A stretch of 40,746 bases of DNA. It comes from Rhodanobacteraceae bacterium (GTDB taxonomy: Bacteria; Pseudomonadota; Gammaproteobacteria; Xanthomonadales; Rhodanobacteraceae). Shown here in pieces: positions 14,950 to 23,281 of the stretch (position 1 is the stretch's first letter; every line of letters starts with the position of its first letter). The notes under the pieces are model-generated. The model was given only the letters and a program-made list of their open reading frames with translations. It ran no database searches and had not been told where the DNA came from. The DNA lies in NCBI GenBank assembly GCA_003142815.1, contig PLNP01000055.1, forward strand, positions 88,812 to 129,557. Direction: 5' to 3'. Position numbers and translations under genes: made by a program.

Positions 14950-16971
14950 ATGCGCAAGTTGTTCCGCTTGCATGATGGCCTGGCAGCGCTTGCCCTGTTG
15001 GTCGCGCTGGTCTTGGCGTGGCTGGCCTATCACCCGGGTTTGCAGGGCGCGTTCCTGTTCGACGATTTCGCCAATCTCCCAAGCCTGGGCGACACCGGCC
15101 CGATCGACAATGCGGCGGCGTTTTGGCGCTATCTCACCTCCGGTACCGCCGATCCCACCGGCCGCCCGGTCGCGGTCCTGAGTTTTTTGCTCGACGCGCA
15201 GGACTGGCCCGCCGATCCGTATCCGTTCAAGGTCACGAACGTCTGGCTGCATCTGCTCAATGGCGCGCTGCTGGCCTGGCTGTTGCTGCGCCTGGGCCGT
15301 GCGCTGGGTCGCAGCGAGCGTGAATCCGCTTATGCCGGCGTGCTCGGCAGCGCGTTATGGCTGCTGCATCCTCTGTTGGTGTCGACCACGCTGTATGTCG
15401 TGCAGCGCGAGGCGATGCTCCCAGCCACGTTTACGCTGCTCGGCCTGATCGGCTATGTCGCCGGCCGCGAGTTGGCTGCACGCGGTCAGCGCCGAGGCAT
15501 CTCGCTGGCGGCGATCGCGATCGTCGGCGGCACGCTGCTGGCGACCTTGAGCAAGGCCAATGGCGTATTGCTGCCGCTACTTGCCTGGATCATCGATGTT
15601 TTGCTGCTGGCCCCAAGGCAACCGCTGGTTGATCCGCGCACGCGCCGCTCGTTCGCGCTGCTGCGCTGGTTGGTGCTGATCCTGCCCAGCCTGTGTGTGT
15701 TGGCGTATCTGGCGACACGTTGCTGGTCTGGATTCGCCGATGGGATGCCGCCGATCCGGTCATGGACGCTCGCCCAGCGCCTGTTGACCGAAGCGCGGAT
15801 CGTGACCGATTACCTCGGTTTGCTGTGGCTGCCACGACCGTATACCGCGGGCTTGTTCAACGACGCGATCGGTGTTTCCACGGGCCTGTTTACACCATGG
15901 ACTACGCTGCCCTGCATCGCGCTGATCGGCGGCCTGATCGCGGCCGCTTTCGGGTTGCGTCGTCGCCATCCGGCGTTTGCCGCGGCCGTGCTGTTCTACT
16001 TCGGTGGGCAGTTGCTCGAATCCACGGTGCTGCCACTGGAGCTGTATTTCGAGCACCGCAACTATCTGCCGGCGCTGCTGATGTTCTGGCCGCTGGCGTT
16101 GTGGTTGTGCGCCGAGCGCGGGCCGGCCGATGGCCTGCGCCAAACCGATTCGCTGCGCACGCTGCGGATCGCGTTGGCGATCGTGCTGCCGCTTGGTCTG
16201 GCCGGGCTCACGTTATTGCGCGCCGACGTGTGGGGCGATGCACGCGATCAAGCGCTGCTATGGGCACAGAAAAATCCCGATTCTCCGCGCGCCCAAGCCT
16301 ACGCCGCGCAGGCGGAGCTTGCGCGCGGCCAGGTCGGCGCCGCAATCGATCGACTGCAAACGGCGTTGAAGCTCCATCCTGATGAGATCCAGATATCGTT
16401 GAACCTGGTCGGCGCCAAATGCCGGAGTGGCAGCTTGACCCCGGCCGATCTGGATCGCACCGCGGTTTCGTTGCGCACGGCCCGCGAGATCGGAAGGCTT
16501 GGCTACGAATGGTTCGAAGACGGCCTTGCGATCGCCCGCGCTGGACGTTGTCGCACACTGGATCTTGCCGCGCTCAAGCGCTTGCTCGACGCTGCTGCAG
16601 CCAATCCTTTCGCTCGCCAAGTCGACGGGCGTCGCCAGGATGTCGCCAACCTCCGCGGGCGCATCGCGCTGATCGAGCATGACGGCGATGCCGCGCTTGC
16701 GCTGTTCAACGCCGCGCTGGACGAGAATGTGCGTCCGGGTGCGGGGCTGATGCAGGCTGCCGAACTCGCGTCCGCAGGTTATCCCCGCCAGGCGCTGGAA
16801 CATCTGGACCACCTTGAAAAGGTCTGGCAGCCGGCACGGACGCCGTCTCTGAACATGGCGTCGTTGCACGTCTGGCTCCTATGGCGCATGGGCTACTGGC
16901 AGCACGAGATTGATCATTTACGGGAGCAGATTGAGGCGGACCGTACGAAACCCGTCGGCAAGCAGGCGTAG
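14950..16971 (+). CDS. GT-C/TMTC-like membrane protein with TPR tail, candidate pilin glycosyltransferase 1
   Basis: About 673 residues. ATG 14950 (MRKLFRLHDGLAALAL) is used; an in-frame TTG lies at 14944. No Shine-Dalgarno is evident because the start abuts the terminator. The first 440 residues hold roughly ten hydrophobic segments. After the first comes FLFDDFANLPSLG, the acidic loop motif typical of GT-C glycosyltransferases and of TMTC-type O-mannosyltransferases. Further blocks shared with the next gene are TTLYVVQREAMLP, TLSKANGVLLPLL, TLAQRLLTEARIV and LPLELYFEHRNYLP. The C-terminal 230 residues are TPR-like helices (SPRAQAYAAQAELARGQVGA). Pilin-linked GT-C enzymes such as TfpW glycosylate pilins in Pseudomonas. 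A similar job is inferred here from fold and position, not shown. Confidence 0.7.
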   Translation: MRKLFRLHDGLAALALLVALVLAWLAYHPGLQGAFLFDDFANLPSLGDTGPIDNAAAFWRYLTSGTADPTGRPVAVLSFLLDAQDWPADPYPFKVTNVWLHLLNGALLAWLLLRLGRALGRSERESAYAGVLGSALWLLHPLLVSTTLYVVQREAMLPATFTLLGLIGYVAGRELAARGQRRGISLAAIAIVGGTLLATLSKANGVLLPLLAWIIDVLLLAPRQPLVDPRTRRSFALLRWLVLILPSLCVLAYLATRCWSGFADGMPPIRSWTLAQRLLTEARIVTDYLGLLWLPRPYTAGLFNDAIGVSTGLFTPWTTLPCIALIGGLIAAAFGLRRRHPAFAAAVLFYFGGQLLESTVLPLELYFEHRNYLPALLMFWPLALWLCAERGPADGLRQTDSLRTLRIALAIVLPLGLAGLTLLRADVWGDARDQALLWAQKNPDSPRAQAYAAQAELARGQVGAAIDRLQTALKLHPDEIQISLNLVGAKCRSGSLTPADLDRTAVSLRTAREIGRLGYEWFEDGLAIARAGRCRTLDLAALKRLLDAAAANPFARQVDGRRQDVANLRGRIALIEHDGDAALALFNAALDENVRPGAGLMQAAELASAGYPRQALEHLDHLEKVWQPARTPSLNMASLHVWLLWRMGYWQHEIDHLREQIEADRTKPVGKQA

Positions 16972-17090
16972 GCCGAAGGGATAAAGTTGAGGGAGTGTTC
17001 TTCGGTTTCGCTGCGCCATGCTCACGGCGAGCGGTAGCTTAGACTCGATGCTTATCAGGTACGACGTTGTCTTCGAACAAGAATGCTCCG

Positions 17091-18992
17091 ATGTCGAGAA
17101 CAAAATTTTTTCCGCTTCTCTTGGGCGCGCTGCTGGTTACTGCGCTGGTTTACTTACCCGGTTTGAAGGGCGGATACGAATTCGACGATTTCCCCAATAT
17201 CGTCGACAACACGGCATTGCATGTCACCACACTCGATGCCGCGGCGTGGCAGGAAGCGCTGTGGGCATCCCCATCAAGCGATCTGCAAAGACCACTCGCG
17301 TCGCTGAGTTTTGCGCTGAATCATTACTTCAGCGGCCTCGCCCCGGCGCCGATGAAGGCGACGAATCTACTGATCCATCTGCTCAACGGCCTGCTGCTGT
17401 TCCTGCTGCTTCGCCGTCTTACGCAGTGGCGCGCTGCGCGCACGAATGTCGCCACGACCGCTCAAATCCAGCGCGGCGATTGGCTGGCGTTGCTCGTCAC
17501 AAGCGCGTGGCTGGTCCATCCGATCAACCTCACCGCCGTGCTGTATGTCGTGCAGCGGATGGAGAGCCTGGCCCAGGTGTTCGTGCTGATGGGTCTGCTG
17601 CTCTATGTCGAAGCGCGCAAGCGCCAGGACAGCGGACAACGCGGCGCATTCTGGCGGTTGTGGATTGGCGTTCCGCTGTGCACGCTGCTCGGCATCGCCG
17701 CCAAGGAATCCGCGGTATTGCTGCCGCTCTATGCGCTGATTCTTGAAATGGTGGTATTGCAAACATGGCGACGCCGACGCGGCGAATTGGTGACGTTTTA
17801 CACTGTTTTCCTTTTCATCCCGGGCATCCTCGGCTTGCTCTGGATGTTGCCGCGAGTGTTGCCTGCGCCAGCCTATTCGTTCCGGTCATTCACGCTTGCC
17901 CAGCGATTGCTGACCGAACCGCGCGTGCTGCTCGATTACGTTGCATGGATCCTTTTGCCGCTACCGAAATTTTTCAGCTTCTACCACGACGACTATCCGT
18001 TCTCGACTGACCTGTGGCATCCGTGGAGCACGCTTCCCGCGATTGCCGCTGTGATCGCGATGGCGGTCGCTGCGGTGTTGTTACGCCGGCGCAGACCCCT
18101 GATTGCGCTCGGGCTGGCATGGTTCCTCAGCGCCCAGGCATTGACCGCCACTTTTTTTCCGCTCGAACTCGTGTTCGAGCATCGCAACTATTTCGCCTCG
18201 GCCGTCCTGCTGCTGGCCGCGTTCGATCTGCTGCTGCCGGAGCGCCTCGGATCGACCCATTTCGCGTTGCCGCGCATAACGCTCGTCCTCGCCGTGACCG
18301 CGCTTTGCACGATCACGCTGATGATGCGGGCGCGCACCTGGAGCGATCCGATTACGCTCGCCGTGACCGAGGCGGCGCTGCATCCGGATTCCCCGCGCGC
18401 GACTTACAACCTGGGACGCACCCTGGTGGTATTGAGCGGGTATCGGCCCGAATCGCCCAATATTCCAAAAGCAATCACTGCGCTGGAAGCCGCCGCGCGC
18501 GCGCCGGGAGCCAGCATCCTGCCGGAAGTCGCCCTGATCATGGTCGCCTCCCGCACCGGAAGACCGATGGAGGACGCCTGGTGGGACGGCATGCGCAGCA
18601 AACTCGAAAACAGGCAGCCGACAGTCGAAGATTCCGAGGCGATAAAGTCGCTCACCGCATGCCAACGTGAGGGCCGATGCGTCCTGAACGATCAGCGCAT
18701 GCTTAGCCTTTATCTCGCGGCACTCCAGCATGGCGCAGCCAATGCTTCCGTGCTGTACAGCTACGCGATATTTGCGTTCAATCGCCTGCACGACAGTACG
18801 CTGGCACTGCAGCTTGCGCGCGACGCAGCGCAATCAAGCGATCAACAGTACCGATTGAACCTGGTCAACTTCCTGATCGACCTCAAGCGCCCAGACGAGG
18901 CGGCTGCTGAATTGAAAACGCTCAAGGAAAAAGTGCGCTTCGGGAGCATGAATGCGGAGATCGCGAAGGCGCAGAGCCGTTTGAGTCTGTGA
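17091..18992 (+). CDS. GT-C/TMTC-like membrane protein with TPR tail, candidate pilin glycosyltransferase 2
   Basis: About 633 residues from ATG 17091 (MSRTKFFPLLLGALLV); an in-frame TTG at 17067 is the alternative. It is a diverged paralogue of the preceding gene: same order of hydrophobic segments, loop motif YEFDDFPNIVDN, AVLYVVQRMESLAQV, IAAKESAVLLPL, TLAQRLLTEPRVL and FPLELVFEHRNYF. A shorter TPR-like tail follows (YNLGRTLVVLSGYRPE and later helices). The conserved Asp pair and the EHRN block suggest both proteins are catalytically competent and may act on different sites or sugars. Its TGA (18990-18992) touches the first base of a RAYT-family palindromic arm, so the original 3' flank was replaced there. 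Confidence 0.7.
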   Translation: MSRTKFFPLLLGALLVTALVYLPGLKGGYEFDDFPNIVDNTALHVTTLDAAAWQEALWASPSSDLQRPLASLSFALNHYFSGLAPAPMKATNLLIHLLNGLLLFLLLRRLTQWRAARTNVATTAQIQRGDWLALLVTSAWLVHPINLTAVLYVVQRMESLAQVFVLMGLLLYVEARKRQDSGQRGAFWRLWIGVPLCTLLGIAAKESAVLLPLYALILEMVVLQTWRRRRGELVTFYTVFLFIPGILGLLWMLPRVLPAPAYSFRSFTLAQRLLTEPRVLLDYVAWILLPLPKFFSFYHDDYPFSTDLWHPWSTLPAIAAVIAMAVAAVLLRRRRPLIALGLAWFLSAQALTATFFPLELVFEHRNYFASAVLLLAAFDLLLPERLGSTHFALPRITLVLAVTALCTITLMMRARTWSDPITLAVTEAALHPDSPRATYNLGRTLVVLSGYRPESPNIPKAITALEAAARAPGASILPEVALIMVASRTGRPMEDAWWDGMRSKLENRQPTVEDSEAIKSLTACQREGRCVLNDQRMLSLYLAALQHGAANASVLYSYAIFAFNRLHDSTLALQLARDAAQSSDQQYRLNLVNFLIDLKRPDEAAAELKTLKEKVRFGSMNAEIAKAQSRLSL

Positions 18993-19109
18993 AAAGGGGT
19001 CAGAGAACATATCCGTTTGAATCAGTTATCTCCTACGGCTGCATGCGCTCGGCGCGAAAACGGTGACGGAGGCCAAACCTCAGGGTCAGAGAACATATCC
19101 GTTTGAATC
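18992..19109 (+). repeat. Two direct REP arms left of the RAYT gene
   Basis: Copy one (18992-19023) and copy two (about 19083-19109) share GGGTCAGAGAACATATCC then GTTTGAATC. The spacer after each contains CTCCTACGGC and a GC-rich tract, indicating a tandem duplication of about 86 bp. Confidence 0.85.
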
Positions 19110-19205
19110 GGCAATCTCCTACGGCAGCAGGCGCTTTCCGCCGATGGTCGCCCTCGCGATGAACCACCACGCTGGACGACATCCCTCATCGCCGATTCAA
19201 CGATC

Positions 19206-19913
19206 ATGCGCCGTCGCCGCCTGGAACTACCCGGAATCCCATTGCATATCACCCAGCGCGGCGTGAATCGCGGCGCCACCTTCATCGACGAAGACGATCA
19301 CCTCGCGTATTTCGAAGCGTTGCAGATAGCGGCCATGGCACAAGGCGTAGCGGTGCATGGTTGGGTGCTGATGGGCAATCACGTGCATTTGCTGGCGAGC
19401 GCGGAGGAAGCGGGCGCGGTGTCACGCATGATGCAGGCGATCGGACGACGCTATGTGCGCGCCTTCAACGCGAAGTACGCACGCACCGGAACCTTGTGGG
19501 AAGGCCGCTTCCGCTCGTGCCTGGTGGACAGCGAGCGGTACCTGCTGACCTGCCTGCGCTATATCGAACTCAACCCCGTGCGTGCCGGGCTGGTGGCGCT
19601 GCCGTGGGATTACCGCTGGTCCAGCGTGCATGCGCACCTTGGCCTGCGGCCCTGTCCGCTATCGCGGCCACACCCGGTCTACGCGGGGCTCGGCGCAGAC
19701 GCCGCAACGCGCGCGGCGCGCTACCGGGAACTGCTGCTGGAACCGCTGGATGACGAGCACCTGAGTGCCGTGCGCGAGCACATGCGGCAGGAGCGGGCGT
19801 TGGGTTCGCCGCGATTCCAGGCGATGGTGGAGAAGACGTTGCGGCGTCCGGTCGGCGTGCGTCATGCCGGGCGACCCGTACCGCCACCGGATTCAAACGG
19901 ATATGTTCTCTGA
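19206..19913 (+). CDS. REP-associated tyrosine transposase (RAYT, Y1 HUH family)
   Basis: 235 residues from ATG 19206. Family marks are the N-terminal LPGIPLHITQRGVNRG and the HUH metal site GNHVHLL (about residues 58-64). Others are RTGTLWEGRFRSCLV and TCLRYIELNPVRAGL, which contains the conserved Tyr expected to form the DNA-protein bond (about residue 118). The C-terminus is the long basic tail typical of RAYTs. The last residues (DSNGYVL) are encoded by the right REP arm, as in the nearby toxin genes. RAYTs are single-copy, usually vertically kept transposases that move short REP/REPIN elements rather than themselves. The palindromic elements at 12.8, 13.4 and 24.5-25.9 kb are probable substrates. 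All catalytic motifs look intact. Confidence 0.9.
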   Translation: MRRRRLELPGIPLHITQRGVNRGATFIDEDDHLAYFEALQIAAMAQGVAVHGWVLMGNHVHLLASAEEAGAVSRMMQAIGRRYVRAFNAKYARTGTLWEGRFRSCLVDSERYLLTCLRYIELNPVRAGLVALPWDYRWSSVHAHLGLRPCPLSRPHPVYAGLGADAATRAARYRELLLEPLDDEHLSAVREHMRQERALGSPRFQAMVEKTLRRPVGVRHAGRPVPPPDSNGYVL

Positions 19914-19916
19914 CCC
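19890..19916 (-). repeat. Inverted REP arm right of the RAYT gene
   Basis: GATTCAAACGG followed by ATATGTTCTCTGACCC is the reverse complement of the left arms and includes the transposase stop codon. Confidence 0.85.
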
Positions 19917-19935
19917 TGTTTTGGGCTGCATCCGA

Positions 19936-21096
19936 TCACGCTTTGGCCTGAGGGTCCAGGCGAGCCAGCATCTCGCGCCAATCGTCTGCGACACGTGAAT
20001 TCGCCAGCCAATGGCGATAGTACGCAGCGGCCTCGCGACCCATGCGCTCGCGTCGCTCCGGATCAGTCGCCAGGCGCCGGATCGCATCGGCCAGTTCCGC
20101 CGCGAGCGGCTCGCTGATCGCCTCGATCGGCGGGAACGGAACATCCTGTGGCGTCGAGAGCAGAGACTGGCTGACGATCGCCCGTCCGCGCGCCAGGTAC
20201 ATGTAGAGCTTGAAAGGCAGCACGCGTGCGGCCTTGCCTTCGCCGCCGAAGACACCGAGGCAGATATCGGCATCGGCGATCTCGGCGGCGATTCGATCCA
20301 GCGAGCACCATTCACGGATCCAGTGGATTCGCGCGGTTGGATTTGCGTCGATAAACGCCGCGACGCGATCGGCCTGCTGCCCGTTGCCGATCAAGCGCAA
20401 TTCGAGACTGGCGTCGTCAGCAAGCCGCGCAAACGCATCGAGCACGACCGCGATTCCGTGCAGGGGAATCAAGGTGCCGACAAAGAGTATGCGCACGCGT
20501 GCGTCCGTACGATGGGCGAACGGCGGCGCAGCGGTAAACCGGTCTTCATCGATCGCGAGCGGTAGCGAGCGTACACGCGCCGGATCGAGTCCGAAATCAG
20601 CAATGAAGATATCGCGATTGGCCTGGGTGTCGACCAGCACGACCGCAGCGGTACGCAACGCTCGCGCTTCGATCCATTTGAGCATTGCGGAGGCGACGCC
20701 CGGAGCCTTTGCGGCCGCTCGATCGCGGAACATCGAATCCCAGATCGAGACATAACTGTCGACGATGCACGCCGGCCGCCAGCCGCGCGGCAGCAGCGAC
20801 AGCCAGAACAGGAAGAAAACGCCCGGATAAGGCACGTACAAGACGCCGGGCGCGATACGCGCGCGTGCGCATACACGGAGCAGGCTGCGCAGATTGCCGA
20901 AAATCAGGATCAGCAGCCAGCGCAGGGTGCGCCAACGCGGCATCCGCGCCAGCTTCCACAAATGCAGATCTTCGGGCAGCCAGCGACCGCAGTTGACGAT
21001 CTCGATGTCGGCTTGCTGTTCCAGCAGCGCGAGCGTGCGCGCCGCATTCGGATAACCGTCGCCGCGAAGGCCCAGGCCACCGATATAAACCTTCAC
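19936..21096 (-). CDS. GT-B fold glycosyltransferase (family 4-like)
   Basis: 386 residues. The N-terminal half (MKVYIGGLGLRGDGYPNAARTL start, LYVPYPGVFFLFWLSLLPRG) is acceptor-like. The C-terminal half has the donor-binding pattern of Glycos_transf_1 proteins: VRILFVGTLIPLHGIAVVLDAF, LRLIGNGQQADRV, and a FKLYMYLARGRAIVSQS block matching the usual K-YEYLA-G-PVV site. It would transfer a nucleotide-activated sugar onto a lipid-linked or surface glycan in the cytosol. It is the last gene of a minus-strand operon, overlapping the upstream membrane protein gene by 4 bases (ATGA). The donor and acceptor cannot be told from sequence. Confidence 0.8.
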   Translation of the reverse strand: MKVYIGGLGLRGDGYPNAARTLALLEQQADIEIVNCGRWLPEDLHLWKLARMPRWRTLRWLLILIFGNLRSLLRVCARARIAPGVLYVPYPGVFFLFWLSLLPRGWRPACIVDSYVSIWDSMFRDRAAAKAPGVASAMLKWIEARALRTAAVVLVDTQANRDIFIADFGLDPARVRSLPLAIDEDRFTAAPPFAHRTDARVRILFVGTLIPLHGIAVVLDAFARLADDASLELRLIGNGQQADRVAAFIDANPTARIHWIREWCSLDRIAAEIADADICLGVFGGEGKAARVLPFKLYMYLARGRAIVSQSLLSTPQDVPFPPIEAISEPLAAELADAIRRLATDPERRERMGREAAAYYRHWLANSRVADDWREMLARLDPQAKA

Positions 21097-21950
21097 GCGG
21101 CATTCCTGCGGCGTAATCCACGCAAACTCAAGAGGCTGACGAGCACTTCGACGCCAAAGATCAGTGCCCTGGCGGCAAGCATTCCGGCAAACAGTCGCGC
21201 GGGCTGCGCCGACAGCGCGAGCAACGAGGTCGCGGACTCACGTATTCCGAGCCCGCCAGGCACCGGCAACGCGAGCACGCCTGCGATGGTTCCCGCAAAC
21301 AGCGCGCCGAGGAACCGGGCCGGTGCTTCTGGCGCGACGATGACGACGTAGCCGAGCGCATACGGAACCATGGCGATCGCGTAGCCGAGCAATGCCCTGC
21401 GAAAAAGTTCCGCGCGCAGCGGGTGGCGAAACAAGGTGAAGACACGCGGTGGGACGAAGATCAGCGCCAGACTTCCAATACCCACCAACGCCAATCGCCA
21501 CCACGAGGCCGCCACGAACATCCAGAAAAAGGCAGCCGCGATCAGTGCGCACAACGCCAATGAAATCCCCTGTTCAGCCATGCCCACGGCGGCTGTAGTT
21601 CGTGCAGGAACACCTAATTTGGCAAGCAACAGTCCACGTCCGACGACGTGCCAGATTCCGCCGGGAATGTATTTGGCAAGCAACGTGGCGGCCCATGTAC
21701 GCGTCAACGTGGAAGACCTGGCCGAAACTCCGAATGCGTGATTCAACGGAGCAAACGCCATCGCGTTGATGAGGACATGCAATGCGAACGCGACTGTCGC
21801 CAGCAATAGGGAAGTCGGCGCCAGTTCCGAGATGGCGGAAATAAAAGCACTGCGGTTGAGACCCAGGTATCGAGCGGCGAAGACGATCGCCGCCGCCGCC
21901 AAACCATAGCCGAGCCATATTTTCCACGCGGCGCTACGCAGGATGGTCAT
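21093..21950 (-). CDS. LPG-synthase-like (UPF0104/AglD type) membrane protein
   Basis: 285 residues with about seven or eight hydrophobic segments. Family marks are YIPGGIWHVVGRGLLLAKLG in the middle and ALPVPGGLGIRES toward the end, as in the lysylphosphatidylglycerol synthase membrane domain and UPF0104 proteins. The cytosolic aminoacyl transferase domain of true MprF is absent. Stand-alone members usually sit in glycosyltransferase clusters and are suspected of moving or handling lipid-linked sugars. It overlaps its upstream methyltransferase gene by 17 bases and the downstream glycosyltransferase by 4, so the three are translationally coupled. Confidence 0.8.
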   Translation of the reverse strand: MTILRSAAWKIWLGYGLAAAAIVFAARYLGLNRSAFISAISELAPTSLLLATVAFALHVLINAMAFAPLNHAFGVSARSSTLTRTWAATLLAKYIPGGIWHVVGRGLLLAKLGVPARTTAAVGMAEQGISLALCALIAAAFFWMFVAASWWRLALVGIGSLALIFVPPRVFTLFRHPLRAELFRRALLGYAIAMVPYALGYVVIVAPEAPARFLGALFAGTIAGVLALPVPGGLGIRESATSLLALSAQPARLFAGMLAARALIFGVEVLVSLLSLRGLRRRNAA

Positions 21951-22731
21951 CGCCGTCGCGCATCCGGGCCCATAGATGTAGATACTGGAATGTAAGGAAC
22001 GCCCGAAACGGCCAGAAATCGAACAGCCTGGCCGGAATCGTTGACCATGCCGCTGCTTCGATCAGCCGCAGGTTCCGCCGCTCCCGCACCAGCCGCAGAC
22101 CTGCCGAGCGACCGAGCGCGAGGATGTCGCCTCGCGCGAAAAAACGCAGATGTGTGCGGTCATGAATGCCCCGGCTGCGCGCTGGCCAGGTCCCCAGCAA
22201 CCCCAGGCTGACAAAGGTCGATACATGGCGGATATTCGGGATGCTGGTGATCAGGTGTCCGCCTTCTGTCAGCATCGCGGTCATGCGCATCAGAACTTCA
22301 GCGGGTTCGGCGAGATGTTCCAGCACGTCGGCGCAGATGATCAAATCGAACGAACCATCTTGCTTCAGCTGAGCCTGTACCGACGGGTCGTCCACCCTTC
22401 CGTCGATCACGGCCGACATGCGCGCGCGCGCCAGATTCGCGAGCGCAATGTCCGGCTCGATGCCGATCACCACCGCGCCGGGATATTTCTCGGTGATCAG
22501 CGCCGCCGTCATGCCGGCGCCGCAGCCGACATCGAGCACACGTCGGGGCGGCGCCGAGATCAGCCGCATGACATCGGGTCGAGCACCCGAATAGCCACGA
22601 AAACGCTTGCGCGTTTCCTTGTCGATGGGCGGCGGCCGGGTCGTCATCGATGCAAAGAGTGAACGCGTATCGACGGACGGGGAGACCCCGGGGCATGCTG
22701 GCTCGCGCCCGTGGGAGGCATCATGCGTCAC
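21934..22731 (-). CDS. SAM-dependent methyltransferase (class I)
   Basis: 265 residues from ATG 22731. An alternative ATG at 22647 gives MTTRPPPIDKETRKRF and may be the real start, since the first 28 residues look unstructured. The Rossmann motif I is VLDVGCGAGMTAALI, followed by VIGIEPD, DLIICADVLEHL (motif II/post-II) and GGHLITSIPNIRH. The C-terminal part (HDRTHLRFFARGDILALGRSAG) resembles methyltransferases of polysaccharide clusters. Probable role: O- or N-methylation of a sugar in the same pathway as the adjacent glycosyltransferases. Its 5' end overlaps the degenerate 3' end of a family-2 glycosyltransferase gene, pointing to a former longer operon. Confidence 0.82.
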   Translation of the reverse strand: MTHDASHGREPACPGVSPSVDTRSLFASMTTRPPPIDKETRKRFRGYSGARPDVMRLISAPPRRVLDVGCGAGMTAALITEKYPGAVVIGIEPDIALANLARARMSAVIDGRVDDPSVQAQLKQDGSFDLIICADVLEHLAEPAEVLMRMTAMLTEGGHLITSIPNIRHVSTFVSLGLLGTWPARSRGIHDRTHLRFFARGDILALGRSAGLRLVRERRNLRLIEAAAWSTIPARLFDFWPFRAFLTFQYLHLWARMRDGDDHPA

Positions 22732-22880
22732 GCCGGTACATCAGCGCAGTTATCTGCTCGGAGATCAGACCAATCAGGAAAATGATCACCACCGCGCTCG
22801 ACGGCAACGTGCGCAGATACCTCACCACCGGCATTACTGGCTTACCCGCAAGCTGGCTCATCGCGAAAAAATCTCCACGC
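22721..22880 (-). pseudogene. Truncated 3' end of a DPM1-like glycosyltransferase
   Basis: On the minus strand the frame ending at TGA 22723-22721 reads SSAVVIIFLIGLISEQITAL then MYRRDA. This is nearly the same as the C-terminus of the intact glycosyltransferase at 26947-27795 (FSAAVIIFLIGLISEQITSL then MYRREV). Upstream the similarity fades to FFAMSQLAGKP and stops just before the PIN toxin gene. At DNA level the two ends are about 70% alike, mostly differing at third positions, so this is an old paralogue remnant rather than a recent copy. Confidence 0.8.
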
Positions 22881-22894
22881 AGTATTCCACCGCG

Positions 22895-23281
22895 TCACCA
22901 CAGCAGCGCGACATCGAACTGCTGCAATGCCGGGTCGCAACTCACCACCGTCAGTTTTTCCAGCGAGGCTTGCGCCACGAGCATGCGGTCGAACGGATCG
23001 CGATGCGGTTGCGGATAGCTGCAGGCCAGCAGGGCATGTTCGTCCTTGATCGGCAGCGGGAGGAAGCCTTGCTCGGCAAGCAATATCGGGTAGCGTTGCA
23101 TGATGGTGTCGGCCAGGCCGAGCTTGCCGAGCCGATGCTTGGCGGCGATTTCCAAGGCGCTGGCCGCACTGACGAAAATGTCGTTCTTCACTTGCGCGAT
23201 ATGTTTGCGGGCAACCACCGAAAGTCGCGCGTCGTCGGTCAGCCACCACAGCAGAGCCTGAGTATCGAGCAACAGTTTCAC
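22895..23281 (-). CDS. VapC-type PIN-domain toxin
   Basis: 128 residues from GTG 23281 (VKLLLDTQALLWWLTDD). Acidic PIN residues are visible: Asp in LLDTQALLWW, Glu in ALEIAAKHRLGKL, Asp in RDPFDRMLVAQA and Asp in VVSCDPALQQF. The protein is complete at family length. PIN toxins are Mg-dependent RNases, many acting on tRNA or rRNA. The GTG overlaps the TGA of the antitoxin reading frame (GTGA), the normal arrangement, but that antitoxin carries a frameshift. An intact toxin beside a broken antitoxin is unusual. Confidence 0.87.
   Translation of the reverse strand: MKLLLDTQALLWWLTDDARLSVVARKHIAQVKNDIFVSAASALEIAAKHRLGKLGLADTIMQRYPILLAEQGFLPLPIKDEHALLACSYPQPHRDPFDRMLVAQASLEKLTVVSCDPALQQFDVALLW

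Larger units (their letters stand above)
18992..19916 (+). mobile_element. RAYT transposase unit with cognate REP arms
   Basis: The transposase gene at 19206-19913 is flanked on the left by two direct copies of GGGTCAGAGAACATATCC (18997 and 19083 onward), each followed by GTTTGAATC, and on the right by the inverted copy (19890-19916). The two left copies are part of an approximate 86-bp tandem duplication, also repeating a CTCCTACGGC segment. A single Y1 transposase gene flanked by its own REPs in inverted orientation is the typical layout of REP-associated tyrosine transposases. Confidence 0.85.

Noticed and set aside
19206-19913. Ordinary IS200/IS605 insertion sequence
   Set aside because: The protein has RAYT-type motifs and is flanked by inverted REP arms that also occur alone elsewhere in the window. 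No tnpB and no IS200-type subterminal hairpins are seen.
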